DNA of 64,000 nt from NCBI GenBank assembly GCA_022791155.1, contig JAAVYN010000008.1, positions 1 to 64,000 of the forward strand. Direction: 5' to 3'. Shown one piece after another: positions 33,577-42,384 of this stretch. A program made the translations under genes and the position numbers. The notes beneath the pieces are model-generated. The model was not told the DNA's origin. It searched no databases and saw only the letters and a program-made list of their open reading frames with translations. Positions within the stretch are counted from its first letter, which is position 1. The number at the start of each line of letters is the position of its first letter. Source of the stretch: Bacillota bacterium (GTDB lineage: Bacteria > Bacillota > Clostridia > Lachnospirales > Anaerotignaceae).

Positions 33577-34375
33577 AAAAAATGGCGTTAAATTCTTCAG
33601 GTTTGACAATTTGGAAAACAGCGGCTTTGTTCGCCATTGTTTTTCAACAAGAGTGGGAGGCGTGAGTTTGGGAGCGCTTGAAAGCCTCAACCTTGGATAT
33701 TCAAGGGGCGACAAAAGAGAAAATGTGACAGAAAACTTCAAACGCATATGTGAAGCCAATGAAATGGACTTTGAAAAAATGGTTTTTGGCAAGCAGGTTC
33801 ATGGCACGGCTGTGAAAAGAGTGCGCGCTGACGAAAAGGGCTGCGGTGCCTTGTTTGAAAGCAAAATTGAAGGATATGACGGTTTTGTCACAAACGAGCC
33901 GTCTGTTGTGCTTGTCACATTTCATGCCGATTGTGTTCCTCTGTTTTTTGCTGACAGTGAAAACAGGGCTGTTGGCCTTTCCCATTCCGGCTGGAAAGGC
34001 ACAGCAATGAACATGGCGGCGGCAACGGTTGAAAAAATGAAGGCTGAATTTGGAACAGATCCTCAAAAGCTGATTTGTGCCATAGGCCCAAGCATAGGAA
34101 AATGCTGTTTTGAAGTGGATTTTCCCGTTGCCGATGAATTTTTGACAAAGTTTGGTTTTGCCAGTGAATTTGTTGAAAAAAGAAAAGACGGAAAGTATAT
34201 GATTGATCTTTGGGGCATAAACAAAAGACTGCTTATTGAAGCGGGGGTCAGAGAGGAAAACATTGAAGTCACGCATGAATGCACAAAGTGCAACGGAAAG
34301 CTTTTTTATTCCCACAGGGAAATGGGTGAAAAGCGTGGAAGCATGGCGGCGTTTATGTCAGTTAGGGAGTTTTAA
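33563..34375 (+). CDS. pgeF: Peptidoglycan editing factor PgeF (multicopper polyphenol oxidase domain)
   Basis: A 270-residue protein of the YfiH/YlmD family. In E. coli this family removes wrongly incorporated L-Ser from UDP-MurNAc precursors; adenosine deaminase-like activity is also reported in the family. Metal/active-site residues lie in KQVHGTAV, FHADCVPLFF, LSHSGWKGTAMNM and IGPSIGKCCFEV. It overlaps yraN by 14 nt. Confidence 0.92.
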   Translation: MKLIEKNGVKFFRFDNLENSGFVRHCFSTRVGGVSLGALESLNLGYSRGDKRENVTENFKRICEANEMDFEKMVFGKQVHGTAVKRVRADEKGCGALFESKIEGYDGFVTNEPSVVLVTFHADCVPLFFADSENRAVGLSHSGWKGTAMNMAAATVEKMKAEFGTDPQKLICAIGPSIGKCCFEVDFPVADEFLTKFGFASEFVEKRKDGKYMIDLWGINKRLLIEAGVREENIEVTHECTKCNGKLFYSHREMGEKRGSMAAFMSVREF

Positions 34376-34377
34376 GC

Positions 34378-35688
34378 TTGAAAAAGAAGGAAAACGTAAT
34401 TATAAAAGTGGAAAAAGGAAGCATTGCCGAGGAACTGGGGATTGAGCCAGGAGATGTGCTTTTGGCCGTGAACGGCAAAGAGGTTGAAGACATACTGGAC
34501 TATAGATTCCTTATCAATGATGAATATATTGAAATGACGATAAAAACGCGTCAAGGCGGCGAATGTGTGGCCGAGATAGAAAAGGAATATGACGAGGACA
34601 TAGGCATAACATTTGAAAGCGGACTTATGGATGATGCCAAAAGCTGCCGCAACAAGTGCATATTCTGCTTTATAGACCAGCTTCCAAAAGGCATGAGAGA
34701 AACCCTCTATTTCAAAGATGACGACACACGCCTCTCATTTCTTCAAGGGAACTATTGCACGCTGACAAACATGAGCGAAAGCGACATTGACAGAATTATA
34801 TACTATCATCTTTCACCAATAAACATATCTGTCCACACAACTGACATGGAATTGAGAAAACGCATGCTCAACAACAAAAACGCCGGTTTTGTGCTTGAGC
34901 ACATGAAAAAATTGGCAGCAGCGGGGATAGAAATGAATTTGCAGATTGTCCTTTGCAAGGGGATTAATGACGGCGCTGTTCTTGACAAATCAATTGAGGA
35001 ACTGGCCGGGTTTTATCCACAGGCAAAAAGTCTTTCGGTTGTGCCAATTGGTTTGACACGTTTTCGCGAAGGGCTTTATCCAATGGAGCCATTTGGAGCT
35101 GAAGACAGCGCAGATGTGATTGAAGCAATTGAGGGTTGGCAAAAAGTTTTTAAGCAGAAAAAAGGGAGCAATTTCGTTTTTGCCGCTGACGAGTTTTATA
35201 TCAATGCCAATGCCAAATTTCCTTCATATGAAAGTTATGAAGACTTTCCGCAAATTGAAAACGGGGTTGGAATGATTTCATCAATGAAAAGAGAATTTGA
35301 CGATTGCTATGCTTCTCTCGAGGGCGGAAATTTGAAAAGAAAGTTGTCGCTTGCAACAGGCACGGCGGCATTTGAGTTCATAAAAGGGCTTGCATTGAAA
35401 ATTGAAAAAAAATTTCCAATGGTTGAAATCAATGTTTTTCCTGTTGAAAATGAGTTTTTTGGCGGAAAAATTTCGGTTTCTGGTCTGCTTTGCGGGCGCG
35501 ACATTATAAACAGCCTTAAAGGGCATGACTTGGGTGAATTCCTTTGCCTTCCGCAAAATCTTCTCCGAAATGGTGAAGATGTGCTTCTTGACGACATAAC
35601 AGTTGGTGACATTGAAAGAGAACTTAACATAAAAGTTAGAATCACCGGAAACAGTGGTGAAGACTTCATTAAAACAATATTGAATTGA
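34378..35688 (+). CDS. DUF512 radical-SAM protein with PDZ-like domain
   Basis: A 436-residue protein. An N-terminal PDZ-like segment (about 5-70: SIAEELGIEPGDVLLAVNG) precedes a radical-SAM-like region with Cys-X3-Cys-X2-Cys (SCRNKCIFCFIDQLPKG). A C-terminal DUF512 domain spans about 220-430. The reaction is unknown. In Clostridia it usually sits next to der, as here (15 bp). TTG 34378 has GGGAG upstream. It may take part in cofactor or ribosome-related chemistry, but nothing in the sequence settles this. Confidence 0.9.
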   Translation: MKKKENVIIKVEKGSIAEELGIEPGDVLLAVNGKEVEDILDYRFLINDEYIEMTIKTRQGGECVAEIEKEYDEDIGITFESGLMDDAKSCRNKCIFCFIDQLPKGMRETLYFKDDDTRLSFLQGNYCTLTNMSESDIDRIIYYHLSPINISVHTTDMELRKRMLNNKNAGFVLEHMKKLAAAGIEMNLQIVLCKGINDGAVLDKSIEELAGFYPQAKSLSVVPIGLTRFREGLYPMEPFGAEDSADVIEAIEGWQKVFKQKKGSNFVFAADEFYINANAKFPSYESYEDFPQIENGVGMISSMKREFDDCYASLEGGNLKRKLSLATGTAAFEFIKGLALKIEKKFPMVEINVFPVENEFFGGKISVSGLLCGRDIINSLKGHDLGEFLCLPQNLLRNGEDVLLDDITVGDIERELNIKVRITGNSGEDFIKTILN

Positions 35689-35703
35689 CGGAGGACAAAA
35701 AAC

Positions 35704-37029
35704 ATGAGCAAACCGATTGTCGCGGTTGTTGGGCGGCCAAATGTTGGCAAAAGCACGTTGTTTAACAAATTGGCTGGCGAAAGAATTTCGATTGTTCAGG
35801 ACAAACCGGGAGTCACAAGGGACAGAATTTATGCTGACGTTGAGTGGCTGGGGCGAAAATTCACGCTTATTGACACAGGAGGCATGGAGCCTGACACCGA
35901 GGATATAATATTGAGACAGATACTTCAGCAAGCTGAAATAGCCATTGAAACAGCAGATGTCATAATTTTTGTTTGTGACATAAAGCAAGGCGTGACAGAC
36001 GGCGATGCACAGGTGGCAAACATACTTCGCCGGACAAAAAAGCCTGTTGTTTTGGCCATTAACAAGGTTGACAACATGCGCCATGAAAATTTGGATGTTT
36101 ATGAATTTTATAGTTTGGGGATTGGAGAGCCAATTCCAGTTTCGGCCGGACAAATGCTTGGCCTGGGAGATCTCCTTGACGCTGTGACGGGACAGTTTCC
36201 GCCAGAAAGTGACAGCGATGATGACGATGAGGCGATAAAGGTTGCAATCATTGGAAAGCCGAATGTTGGAAAATCCTCATTGATAAACAGAATATTGGGA
36301 CAAGAACGGCTCATTGTGAGCAACATACCAGGCACCACAAGAGACGCTGTGGATTCGCCAATTGAGGTTGACGGGCAAAAATATATATTTATTGACACAG
36401 CTGGAATGAGAAGAAAAAGCAAAATCAAAGAGGACATTGAACGTTTCAGCATAATTCGTGCTGTTTCGGCCGTGGAAAGATGCGATGTTGCGATTCTTGT
36501 GATTGATGCGGGCGAGGGGATAACAGAGCAGGATGCCAAAATAGCCGGAATTGCTCATGAAAGAGGGAAAGCCGCCATTGTGGCCGTGAACAAATGGGAT
36601 TATATAGAAAAAGATGACAAAACAATGAACAAATTTCTGCGTGACATTGGAAATGAGCTGTCTTATATGCCATATGCTCCCAAAGTTTTTATATCAGCAA
36701 AAACAGGGCAGCGCGTGATGAAGATGATTGAAACAATAAAAACCGTTCATGAAAATCATGCGTTGAGAATCAGCACAGGCATGCTCAATGACGTTCTCAT
36801 TGAAGCAACAGCCATGCAGCAGCCTCCAAGCGACAAAGGAAAACAGCTTCGCATATATTATGTGACTCAAGTGAGCGTGAAACCGCCAACATTTGTGCTT
36901 TTTGTGAATGACAGGGAACTGCTTCACTTTAGCTATAGGCGGTATATCGAAAATCAATTCAGACAGGCATTTGGGTTTGTGGGCACGCCAATCCACTTCA
37001 TTGTCAGGGAAAGGAACGAAAAAAGCTGA
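35704..37029 (+). CDS. der: Ribosome assembly GTPase Der (EngA)
   Basis: A 441-residue GTPase with two tandem G domains and a C-terminal KH-like domain, needed for 50S subunit maturation. G1 of domain 1 is [14 protein letters not shown] with DTGG; G1 of domain 2 is [14 protein letters not shown] with [15 protein letters not shown] and NKWD give guanine specificity. GGAGG precedes the ATG. The plsY ATG directly follows its TGA. Confidence 0.97.
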   Translation: MSKPIVAVVGRPNVGKSTLFNKLAGERISIVQDKPGVTRDRIYADVEWLGRKFTLIDTGGMEPDTEDIILRQILQQAEIAIETADVIIFVCDIKQGVTDGDAQVANILRRTKKPVVLAINKVDNMRHENLDVYEFYSLGIGEPIPVSAGQMLGLGDLLDAVTGQFPPESDSDDDDEAIKVAIIGKPNVGKSSLINRILGQERLIVSNIPGTTRDAVDSPIEVDGQKYIFIDTAGMRRKSKIKEDIERFSIIRAVSAVERCDVAILVIDAGEGITEQDAKIAGIAHERGKAAIVAVNKWDYIEKDDKTMNKFLRDIGNELSYMPYAPKVFISAKTGQRVMKMIETIKTVHENHALRISTGMLNDVLIEATAMQQPPSDKGKQLRIYYVTQVSVKPPTFVLFVNDRELLHFSYRRYIENQFRQAFGFVGTPIHFIVRERNEKS

Positions 37030-37635
37030 ATGTACAGAATAATTTGTCTTGCTGTTGGATATTTTGTTGGCTGCATACAATCGGCATACTTTGTTGGGCG
37101 GTTTATGCATGTTGACATAAGAGAGCACGGAAGCGGCAATTTGGGCACAACAAATGCCATGAGAGTTCTTGGCAAAAAAGCGGGAGCGATAACTTTTATA
37201 TGTGACATACTTAAATCAATAGTTCCTTTCATCATTTGCTGCAATGTGCTTGATGGAAATGCCATGGCTGGTGTTTATGCAAGTTTTGGGGCGGTTCTTG
37301 GCCATGATTTTCCGTTCTATTTGAAATTTAGAGGAGGCAAGGGAATTGCAGCCACTGTTGGAATGGTTTTGGCAATGGCTGTGTCTGTGAACCCTCTTAT
37401 TGCCGCCATTACATACGCTGTTGGAATTGTGGCAATTGTTGCAACAAACACCATTTCGGCTGGTTCAATGGTGTTTTCAATTGCCATTCCCATAGCGTGC
37501 ATTGTTGTTGGAGAACCATGGGAAATGACGGCTGTTACGGCAGTTATGTGCGTTTTGGCGTTGTATAAACACAGGTCAAACGCCGGAAGGCTCATGTCTG
37601 GAACAGAAAACAAATTTATAAAAAAGAAGAATTAG
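37030..37635 (+). CDS. plsY: Acyl-phosphate:glycerol-3-phosphate acyltransferase PlsY
   Basis: A 201-residue membrane acyltransferase that makes lysophosphatidic acid from acyl-phosphate. Conserved loops are EHGSGNLGTTNAMRVLG, GHDFPFYLKFRGGKGIA and the C-terminal YKHRSNAGRLMSGTE. About five membrane segments. It starts immediately after der and precedes gpsA by 11 bp, which makes the glycerol-3-phosphate substrate. Confidence 0.95.
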   Translation: MYRIICLAVGYFVGCIQSAYFVGRFMHVDIREHGSGNLGTTNAMRVLGKKAGAITFICDILKSIVPFIICCNVLDGNAMAGVYASFGAVLGHDFPFYLKFRGGKGIAATVGMVLAMAVSVNPLIAAITYAVGIVAIVATNTISAGSMVFSIAIPIACIVVGEPWEMTAVTAVMCVLALYKHRSNAGRLMSGTENKFIKKKN

Positions 37636-37646
37636 GAGGTTTTGAC

Positions 37647-38648
37647 ATGAAGAATGTGGCGGTTGTTGGCTCTGGAAGCTGGGGAACGGCTTTGGCTGTC
37701 ATGCTTGACAGATATGGACACAAAGTTACAATATGGTCATGGCGTGAAGAAGAAGCGCAGGCCATAAGAAAATATAGAGAACACCGTGAATTTTTGCCAT
37801 CAGTTGAAATCAGTGAAAGCATCAGCATTGAAACGTCTCCCCAAAAGGCTGTGGAAAATGCCGACATTATTATATCGGCTGTTCCGTCAAAATTTGTGAG
37901 AGTTAACATGGAGAAGTTTTCGCCATATCTGAATGAAAACCATGTGATTGTGAATGTGGCCAAGGGCCTTGAGGATCACAGCCTTTTGAGACTTTCAGAA
38001 GTCATAGAACAATGCGTGCCGCAATGCCGTGTTTGCACGCTTGTTGGGCCAAGCCATGCTGAGGAAGTTGCAAGGGACATTCCAACAGCATGCACTGTTT
38101 CATGCAGAGACATGGAAGTTGCAAAAATGATTCAACATGAGTTTATGAACAAAAACTTCCGGCTGTATACAAATGATGACATGATTGGCATGGAATTGGG
38201 CGCGGCGCTCAAAAACGTCATAGCACTTGCGGCTGGAATGAGCGATGGACTGGGCTTTGGAGACAACACAAAAGCGGCGCTCATGACAAGGGGGCTTGTG
38301 GAGATCAGCCGCCTTGGAATTGCAATGGGGGGCAAGGCCGAAACGTTCATGGGTCTTTCAGGAGTTGGCGACTTGATTGTGACATGCACAAGCATGCATT
38401 CAAGAAACAGGCGCGCTGGAATCATGCTTGGCGAGGGCAAAAGCCTTGAGGACACACTGAAGGAAGTTCACATGGTTGTTGAGGGCGTGAACACAGCAAA
38501 AGCAGCATACGAACTTTCTGTCAAATATGGCGCCGACATGCCTATAATCAAAAAAATAAACGAAGTTCTTTTTGAAGGGAAAAACGCACGTGAAGCCGTT
38601 ATGGAGCTTATGATGAGAGTTGGAAAGAATGAAAGCATAGAAAATTAG
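37647..38648 (+). CDS. gpsA: NAD(P)-dependent glycerol-3-phosphate dehydrogenase GpsA
   Basis: A 333-residue enzyme reducing dihydroxyacetone phosphate to sn-glycerol-3-phosphate for lipid synthesis. The Rossmann motif VAVVGSGSWGTALAVML, LVGPSHAEEVA, the catalytic Lys in ELGAALKNVIALAAG and GFGDNTKAALMTRGL are present. Last gene of the rnhB-gpsA run. Confidence 0.96.
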   Translation: MKNVAVVGSGSWGTALAVMLDRYGHKVTIWSWREEEAQAIRKYREHREFLPSVEISESISIETSPQKAVENADIIISAVPSKFVRVNMEKFSPYLNENHVIVNVAKGLEDHSLLRLSEVIEQCVPQCRVCTLVGPSHAEEVARDIPTACTVSCRDMEVAKMIQHEFMNKNFRLYTNDDMIGMELGAALKNVIALAAGMSDGLGFGDNTKAALMTRGLVEISRLGIAMGGKAETFMGLSGVGDLIVTCTSMHSRNRRAGIMLGEGKSLEDTLKEVHMVVEGVNTAKAAYELSVKYGADMPIIKKINEVLFEGKNAREAVMELMMRVGKNESIEN

Positions 38649-38659
38649 ATGTCAAATTG

Positions 38660-38706
38660 AAGCCGGAATCTCATGGATTGTGGCTGTGGGGTTTCGGCTT
38701 GATTTT
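38660..38706 (+). terminator. Possible terminator after gpsA
   Basis: AAGCCGGAATCTC pairs imperfectly (G-U and mismatch) with GGGGTTTCGGCTT; the following GATTTTG is a weak T-run. Confidence 0.4.
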
Positions 38707-38738
38707 GAGATATGCCGCGAATATTCATAAATATTTAA

Positions 38739-38767
38739 TTGACTGATTGTTTTTGGGGTAATATAAT
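38739..38767 (+). promoter_or_regulatory. Promoter of the HtrA-like protease gene
   Basis: TTGACT (38739-38744), 17-nt spacer, TATAAT (38762-38767), 33 nt before the start codon. Confidence 0.75.
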
Positions 38768-38799
38768 TAGAGACACATTTTTATTTTAAGGAGAAAAAT

Positions 38800-40347
38800 A
38801 TGAAGAAATTTTTGATCGCGGTTATAACGGCAATAAGCGTTATGGCGTTTTTGCCTTTTAATATATTTGCAGCTGACAAAGAGATAAAAATTTTGGTTGA
38901 CGGAGAAAGCATTGACATTCCCGCTGAATATGGAAAGCCATACAACGATGAACACAGGCGCATGCAAATTCCAATGCGATATATACTTGAGGCATGTGGC
39001 TGCAGTGTGGTTTGGGATGAGAGTTCACAAACAGCCAAAGTTCATTCTGAAAATGGCGATGTGGAAATCAAATTGGGCTCCAACGAGTTGAAAACCTCAA
39101 ATGGAACTGTGCTGATGGACACAACAGCCTCAATCAATGCCGACGGAAGAATTTACATACCAATCAGGCATGTTTTGGAAGCCCTGAATTTTGAAATATT
39201 GTGGAAATCTAATGTGGATTGTGACACAATATCTATAATAACAGGAAACAAAAATGTTAAACATGCCATGACGCCAAATGAAATTTCCAAAAAAGCCTCA
39301 GGAGCTGTGTTTTATATGGAAGTTTTTCAAGGTGAAACGCTGACAGGAACAGGAAGCGGATTTTTTATCGATCCAAACGGAATTGCCGTGACAAATTATC
39401 ACGTCATTGAAAACACAACATCGGCTGTTGTCACATTGACAGACGGAAGCCAGCATAAAGTTGAAAACATATTATATTATAACAAAGAAGAAGATGTGGC
39501 TGTTTTGGAGATTTTGCCAAAAACAAATGACTTGGGCGAAAAAGTGGCTTTTCCGTTTCTTGAAACGTCAAATTCTGAATATGTTGAAAACGGCGACAAA
39601 ATTTATGCAATAGGGAGCCCTCAGGGATTGCAAAATTCTATAACTGATGGAATTGTAAGCAACAAGCAGCGCATTGGCGACAGCGGCAATTTGTATATTC
39701 AAATTTCGGCGCCAATTTCTTCAGGAAGCAGCGGAGGGGCGCTGCTGAACGAATATGCTCAGGTCATTGGAATAACAAGTGCCACAATACAAAACGGGCA
39801 GAACTTGAATTTGGCTGTTCCAATCAACCGTGTCACAGATGGCCTTGAAAATGCCAGCAGAATCCCTTATGAAGCTGTTTTTGAGAAAGAGTTTAAGAGA
39901 TCTCTTGAATATAATGCGAAGCTTGGCGAAAAACTTTGGGAAGAATCTGAAAGTGACATGGGTTACAGCCTGAATTATATTGACAGCGGCGACACATTTA
40001 TTGGCACATTTGAGGAATATGATGATATGGACTTTTACAGATTTTATGTTCCCGTTCCTGTGTATGCAACAATCACTGGAGGGGCGCTTTTTGAAGCTTC
40101 AAATGATGCCGCGGCTGACGCAAAGGTCAAAGAGTCGTTTATATTTACAATAAACAAATCGGTTGATCAGCCATATATGCTTGGAAGCATGTTTTCGGAT
40201 GAAAAGGGCAATGTTTTTATGATTGCCAACAAAAAATATCTTGAACAGGGCGAATATTACATAGCTGTTTTTCAATCAATTGACAACAGTTTGGCATGGA
40301 AAGACAAAAATTATTTCATATATATGGTGCTTGAAACAGCAGAATGA
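38800..40347 (+). CDS. Secreted HtrA-like trypsin-family serine protease with N-terminal stalk domain
   Basis: A 515-residue exported protein. The signal peptide is about 1-24 (ends FNIFAADK). Residues about 30-145 resemble the copper amine oxidase N-terminal/stalk domain common in Clostridia wall proteins (RRMQIPMRYILEACGCSVVWDES, then RIYIPIRHVLEALNFEI). A trypsin-like domain follows at about 160-350 with the triad His in TNYHVIEN, Asp in EEDVAVLE and Ser in SSGSSGGALL. No PDZ domain follows; instead about 150 residues of unknown type with an acidic aromatic stretch (FEEYDDMDFYRFYVP). It has its own promoter and terminator. Confidence 0.88.
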   Translation: MKKFLIAVITAISVMAFLPFNIFAADKEIKILVDGESIDIPAEYGKPYNDEHRRMQIPMRYILEACGCSVVWDESSQTAKVHSENGDVEIKLGSNELKTSNGTVLMDTTASINADGRIYIPIRHVLEALNFEILWKSNVDCDTISIITGNKNVKHAMTPNEISKKASGAVFYMEVFQGETLTGTGSGFFIDPNGIAVTNYHVIENTTSAVVTLTDGSQHKVENILYYNKEEDVAVLEILPKTNDLGEKVAFPFLETSNSEYVENGDKIYAIGSPQGLQNSITDGIVSNKQRIGDSGNLYIQISAPISSGSSGGALLNEYAQVIGITSATIQNGQNLNLAVPINRVTDGLENASRIPYEAVFEKEFKRSLEYNAKLGEKLWEESESDMGYSLNYIDSGDTFIGTFEEYDDMDFYRFYVPVPVYATITGGALFEASNDAAADAKVKESFIFTINKSVDQPYMLGSMFSDEKGNVFMIANKKYLEQGEYYIAVFQSIDNSLAWKDKNYFIYMVLETAE

Positions 40348-40352
40348 ATGAC

Positions 40353-40383
40353 AAGGGTGCTTGTGTGAAAAGCGCCCTTTTTT
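40353..40383 (+). terminator. Terminator after the HtrA-like gene
   Basis: AAGGGTGCTT (40353-40362) pairs with AAGCGCCCTT (40370-40379), followed by TTTT. Confidence 0.85.
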
Positions 40384-40501
40384 GTATGCACAAAATGACA
40401 AAAACGTGTGTTTGTGATGATTTTTGCCTTGTTGAAAAATTTGTGCATGGCTAAACATTTTTGACAGTGGGGTTGAACTTTCATGTTTTTGCTTCACAGC
40501 A

Positions 40502-40530
40502 TAAAAAAATAGCTGTTCAAAACAGCTATT
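40502..40530 (-). terminator. Terminator of the DegV gene
   Basis: On the minus strand AATAGCTGTT-TTG-AACAGCTATT is followed by a run of T residues (A-run 40503-40509 on the plus strand). The stem begins at the degV stop codon. Confidence 0.85.
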
Positions 40531-41417
40531 TACAGCTTATCATATTTTTTTATGAAACAAACACCCAATGTTCCGGGGCCTGTGTGTGATGAGATTGTGG
40601 CGCCAATTAGAAAGCAATTTTCAAATTTGGCGTTTGGCAAAATGGATTTTATTTCGTTTTCAAAAATTGGGACTTCTTCAGGCGTGTTTGTATATCCGAT
40701 TTTAAAAGAATAGTCTTCAGGGTTTTGTGTGTTTTTATTGAAATAATCCAATGTTATCTCGGCCAGTTTTTTTATTCCATTTTTGCGGCTTCTTGAAACG
40801 CCAGCAATGTTGATCTCTCCATTTTTAAGCTCAATTAGAGGCTTAATTTTCAGTATTCCGCCTGAAAGAGAAACAAGCTTCCCTATTCTTCCGCCTTTTT
40901 GCAAATGAGAAAGTCCGCCAACCATGAACATTATGCGGCCAGTTGGTATTAACCGGAGGCAGAAATTGTATGCTTCGCGTGCGTCAAGGCCATTGTCTCT
41001 CATTCTGACAGCCTCGCTCACAAGCAAGTCTTGAGCCCCTGTTGCAAGCATTGAATTGAGCACATATATTTTTGAGTCTTTATATTTTTCTTCAAGAATT
41101 TCGCGCGCAGCATGAGCCGATTGAACAGAGCCGCTGAGCGTGTTTGTGATTGTGAAGCAAAGCACGTCAGCCCCGCTTTCAAGAGCAGGTGTGAATGCAT
41201 CGATATAATCCTGAACTGACGGCAACGATGTTTTTGGAAACATGTTTTTGTTTATGAATGCGTCGTAATACTCATTCAATGTGAGCTCAAAAAGTTCTTT
41301 TTGATATTTTTCGTTTCCAATTGAAACATAAAACGGAATTATGCCAATGTTGTTTTTTTGAGCTGTTTCAAGGGGAATGTCGCTGGCCCCATCGCTGAAA
41401 ATTTGAAATGTCCGCAT
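40530..41417 (-). CDS. DegV family fatty-acid-binding protein
   Basis: A 295-residue DegV/FakB-type protein. Proteins of this family bind a fatty acid and present it to the FakA kinase. N-terminal ISDGASDIP matches the ligand phosphate-binding loop; TSLPSV, FTITNTLSGSVQSAHAAREIL and GLSHLQKGGRIGK are typical. AAGGAGG precedes the ATG on the minus strand. No fakA gene is in the window. Confidence 0.92.
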   Translation of the reverse strand: MRTFQIFSDGASDIPLETAQKNNIGIIPFYVSIGNEKYQKELFELTLNEYYDAFINKNMFPKTSLPSVQDYIDAFTPALESGADVLCFTITNTLSGSVQSAHAAREILEEKYKDSKIYVLNSMLATGAQDLLVSEAVRMRDNGLDAREAYNFCLRLIPTGRIMFMVGGLSHLQKGGRIGKLVSLSGGILKIKPLIELKNGEINIAGVSRSRKNGIKKLAEITLDYFNKNTQNPEDYSFKIGYTNTPEEVPIFENEIKSILPNAKFENCFLIGATISSHTGPGTLGVCFIKKYDKL

Positions 41418-41484
41418 ATGACGCCTCCTTACAATGTTGATACAGCGAATTGTCGTTTTTAAAACTATGTTTTATTATTACAAT

Positions 41485-41513
41485 AATCTATCATTTTTCA
41501 GCCGTTATGTCAA
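41485..41513 (-). promoter_or_regulatory. Promoter of the DegV gene
   Basis: On the minus strand: TTGACA (41508-41513), 17-nt spacer, TAGATT (41485-41490). Confidence 0.6.
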
Positions 41514-41578
41514 TATGCCTTGCATGGTTTAGTTAAAAAACAATGAATTTTTATTTTGATATATGGCAATATATAACA

Positions 41579-41607
41579 TTGACATATATGATTAAAATTA
41601 GTATAAT
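41579..41607 (+). promoter_or_regulatory. Consensus sigma-A promoter of the CarD gene
   Basis: TTGACA (41579-41584), 17-nt spacer, TATAAT (41602-41607); exact consensus. It is divergent from the DegV promoter, with 65 bp between the two -35 boxes. The leader to 41741 is about 125 nt. Confidence 0.8.
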
Positions 41608-41740
41608 AAAAAATTTACTTTTATTTATTTTTATTTTTTGTTATAATAATAATGCAATATATGTAAAAAAAGCGGCTTAAAGCGGCTTTCAAAGAAGTTT
41701 GTAGGGAGATATATCTTTTGGTGAGAGGGGCGTGGTTTAG

Positions 41741-42205
41741 TTGTTTAAGGTTGGAGACAGAATTGTATACCCAATGTATGGAGCCGGTGTTGTGTCTGAC
41801 ATTGAAAAAGCGGGAGTTGAAAGTCATTATATAATCAAAATCCCTAAGGGGAACTTGAAAATTAAAGTTGCAGCTTCAAAAACAGACAAAATTGGAGTTC
41901 GACCTGTTTCAGACGAAAGCACAATTATAAATGCATTGGAAACAGTTTCAAACATGCCTGTGACAATACAGACAAACTGGAATGTGCGTTATAAAGAAAA
42001 CCTTGAAAAAATCAAAGGGGGCCGTCTCTGCGACGTTGTTGAGGTTGCCAGAAATCTCATGCTCCGAGAGAGGGAAAGGGGCCTTTCCAGCGCTGAGAAA
42101 AAAATGCTCAACAGCGCAAAACAAATTGTTGTGAGCGAAATTGCTTTTGCAAAAGAAATTGATTTTCAATTTGCTGAAGATTTTCTTTCAAAAAAACTTT
42201 TATAA
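41741..42205 (+). CDS. CarD-family transcription regulator
   Basis: A 154-residue CarD/CdnL/TRCF-RID protein that binds the RNA polymerase beta subunit and stabilises open complexes. The N-terminal Tudor-like domain is FKVGDRIVYPMYGAGVV with YYIIKIP-like strands. The C-terminal helical DNA-binding part includes WNVRYKENLEKIKGG and RERGLSSAEKKML. The start TTG 41741 follows GAGGGGCG at 41725-41732. Confidence 0.92.
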   Translation: MFKVGDRIVYPMYGAGVVSDIEKAGVESHYIIKIPKGNLKIKVAASKTDKIGVRPVSDESTIINALETVSNMPVTIQTNWNVRYKENLEKIKGGRLCDVVEVARNLMLRERERGLSSAEKKMLNSAKQIVVSEIAFAKEIDFQFAEDFLSKKLL

Positions 42206-42384
42206 TTGAAAAATTTTGGTAAATAGCCTATAATGAACTCAATATAGCCATTAACTTGTTTTATGCATACGGTGAGAGAAAACTTTGTTTGTCACGGCCG
42301 TTTAAGGCTGAAAAAATTTGATGTTTTTCATCAGTTTTTATGCCTGCAAAATTTATGAACTTGGCTTTTGAGGGAGGATTGGCA

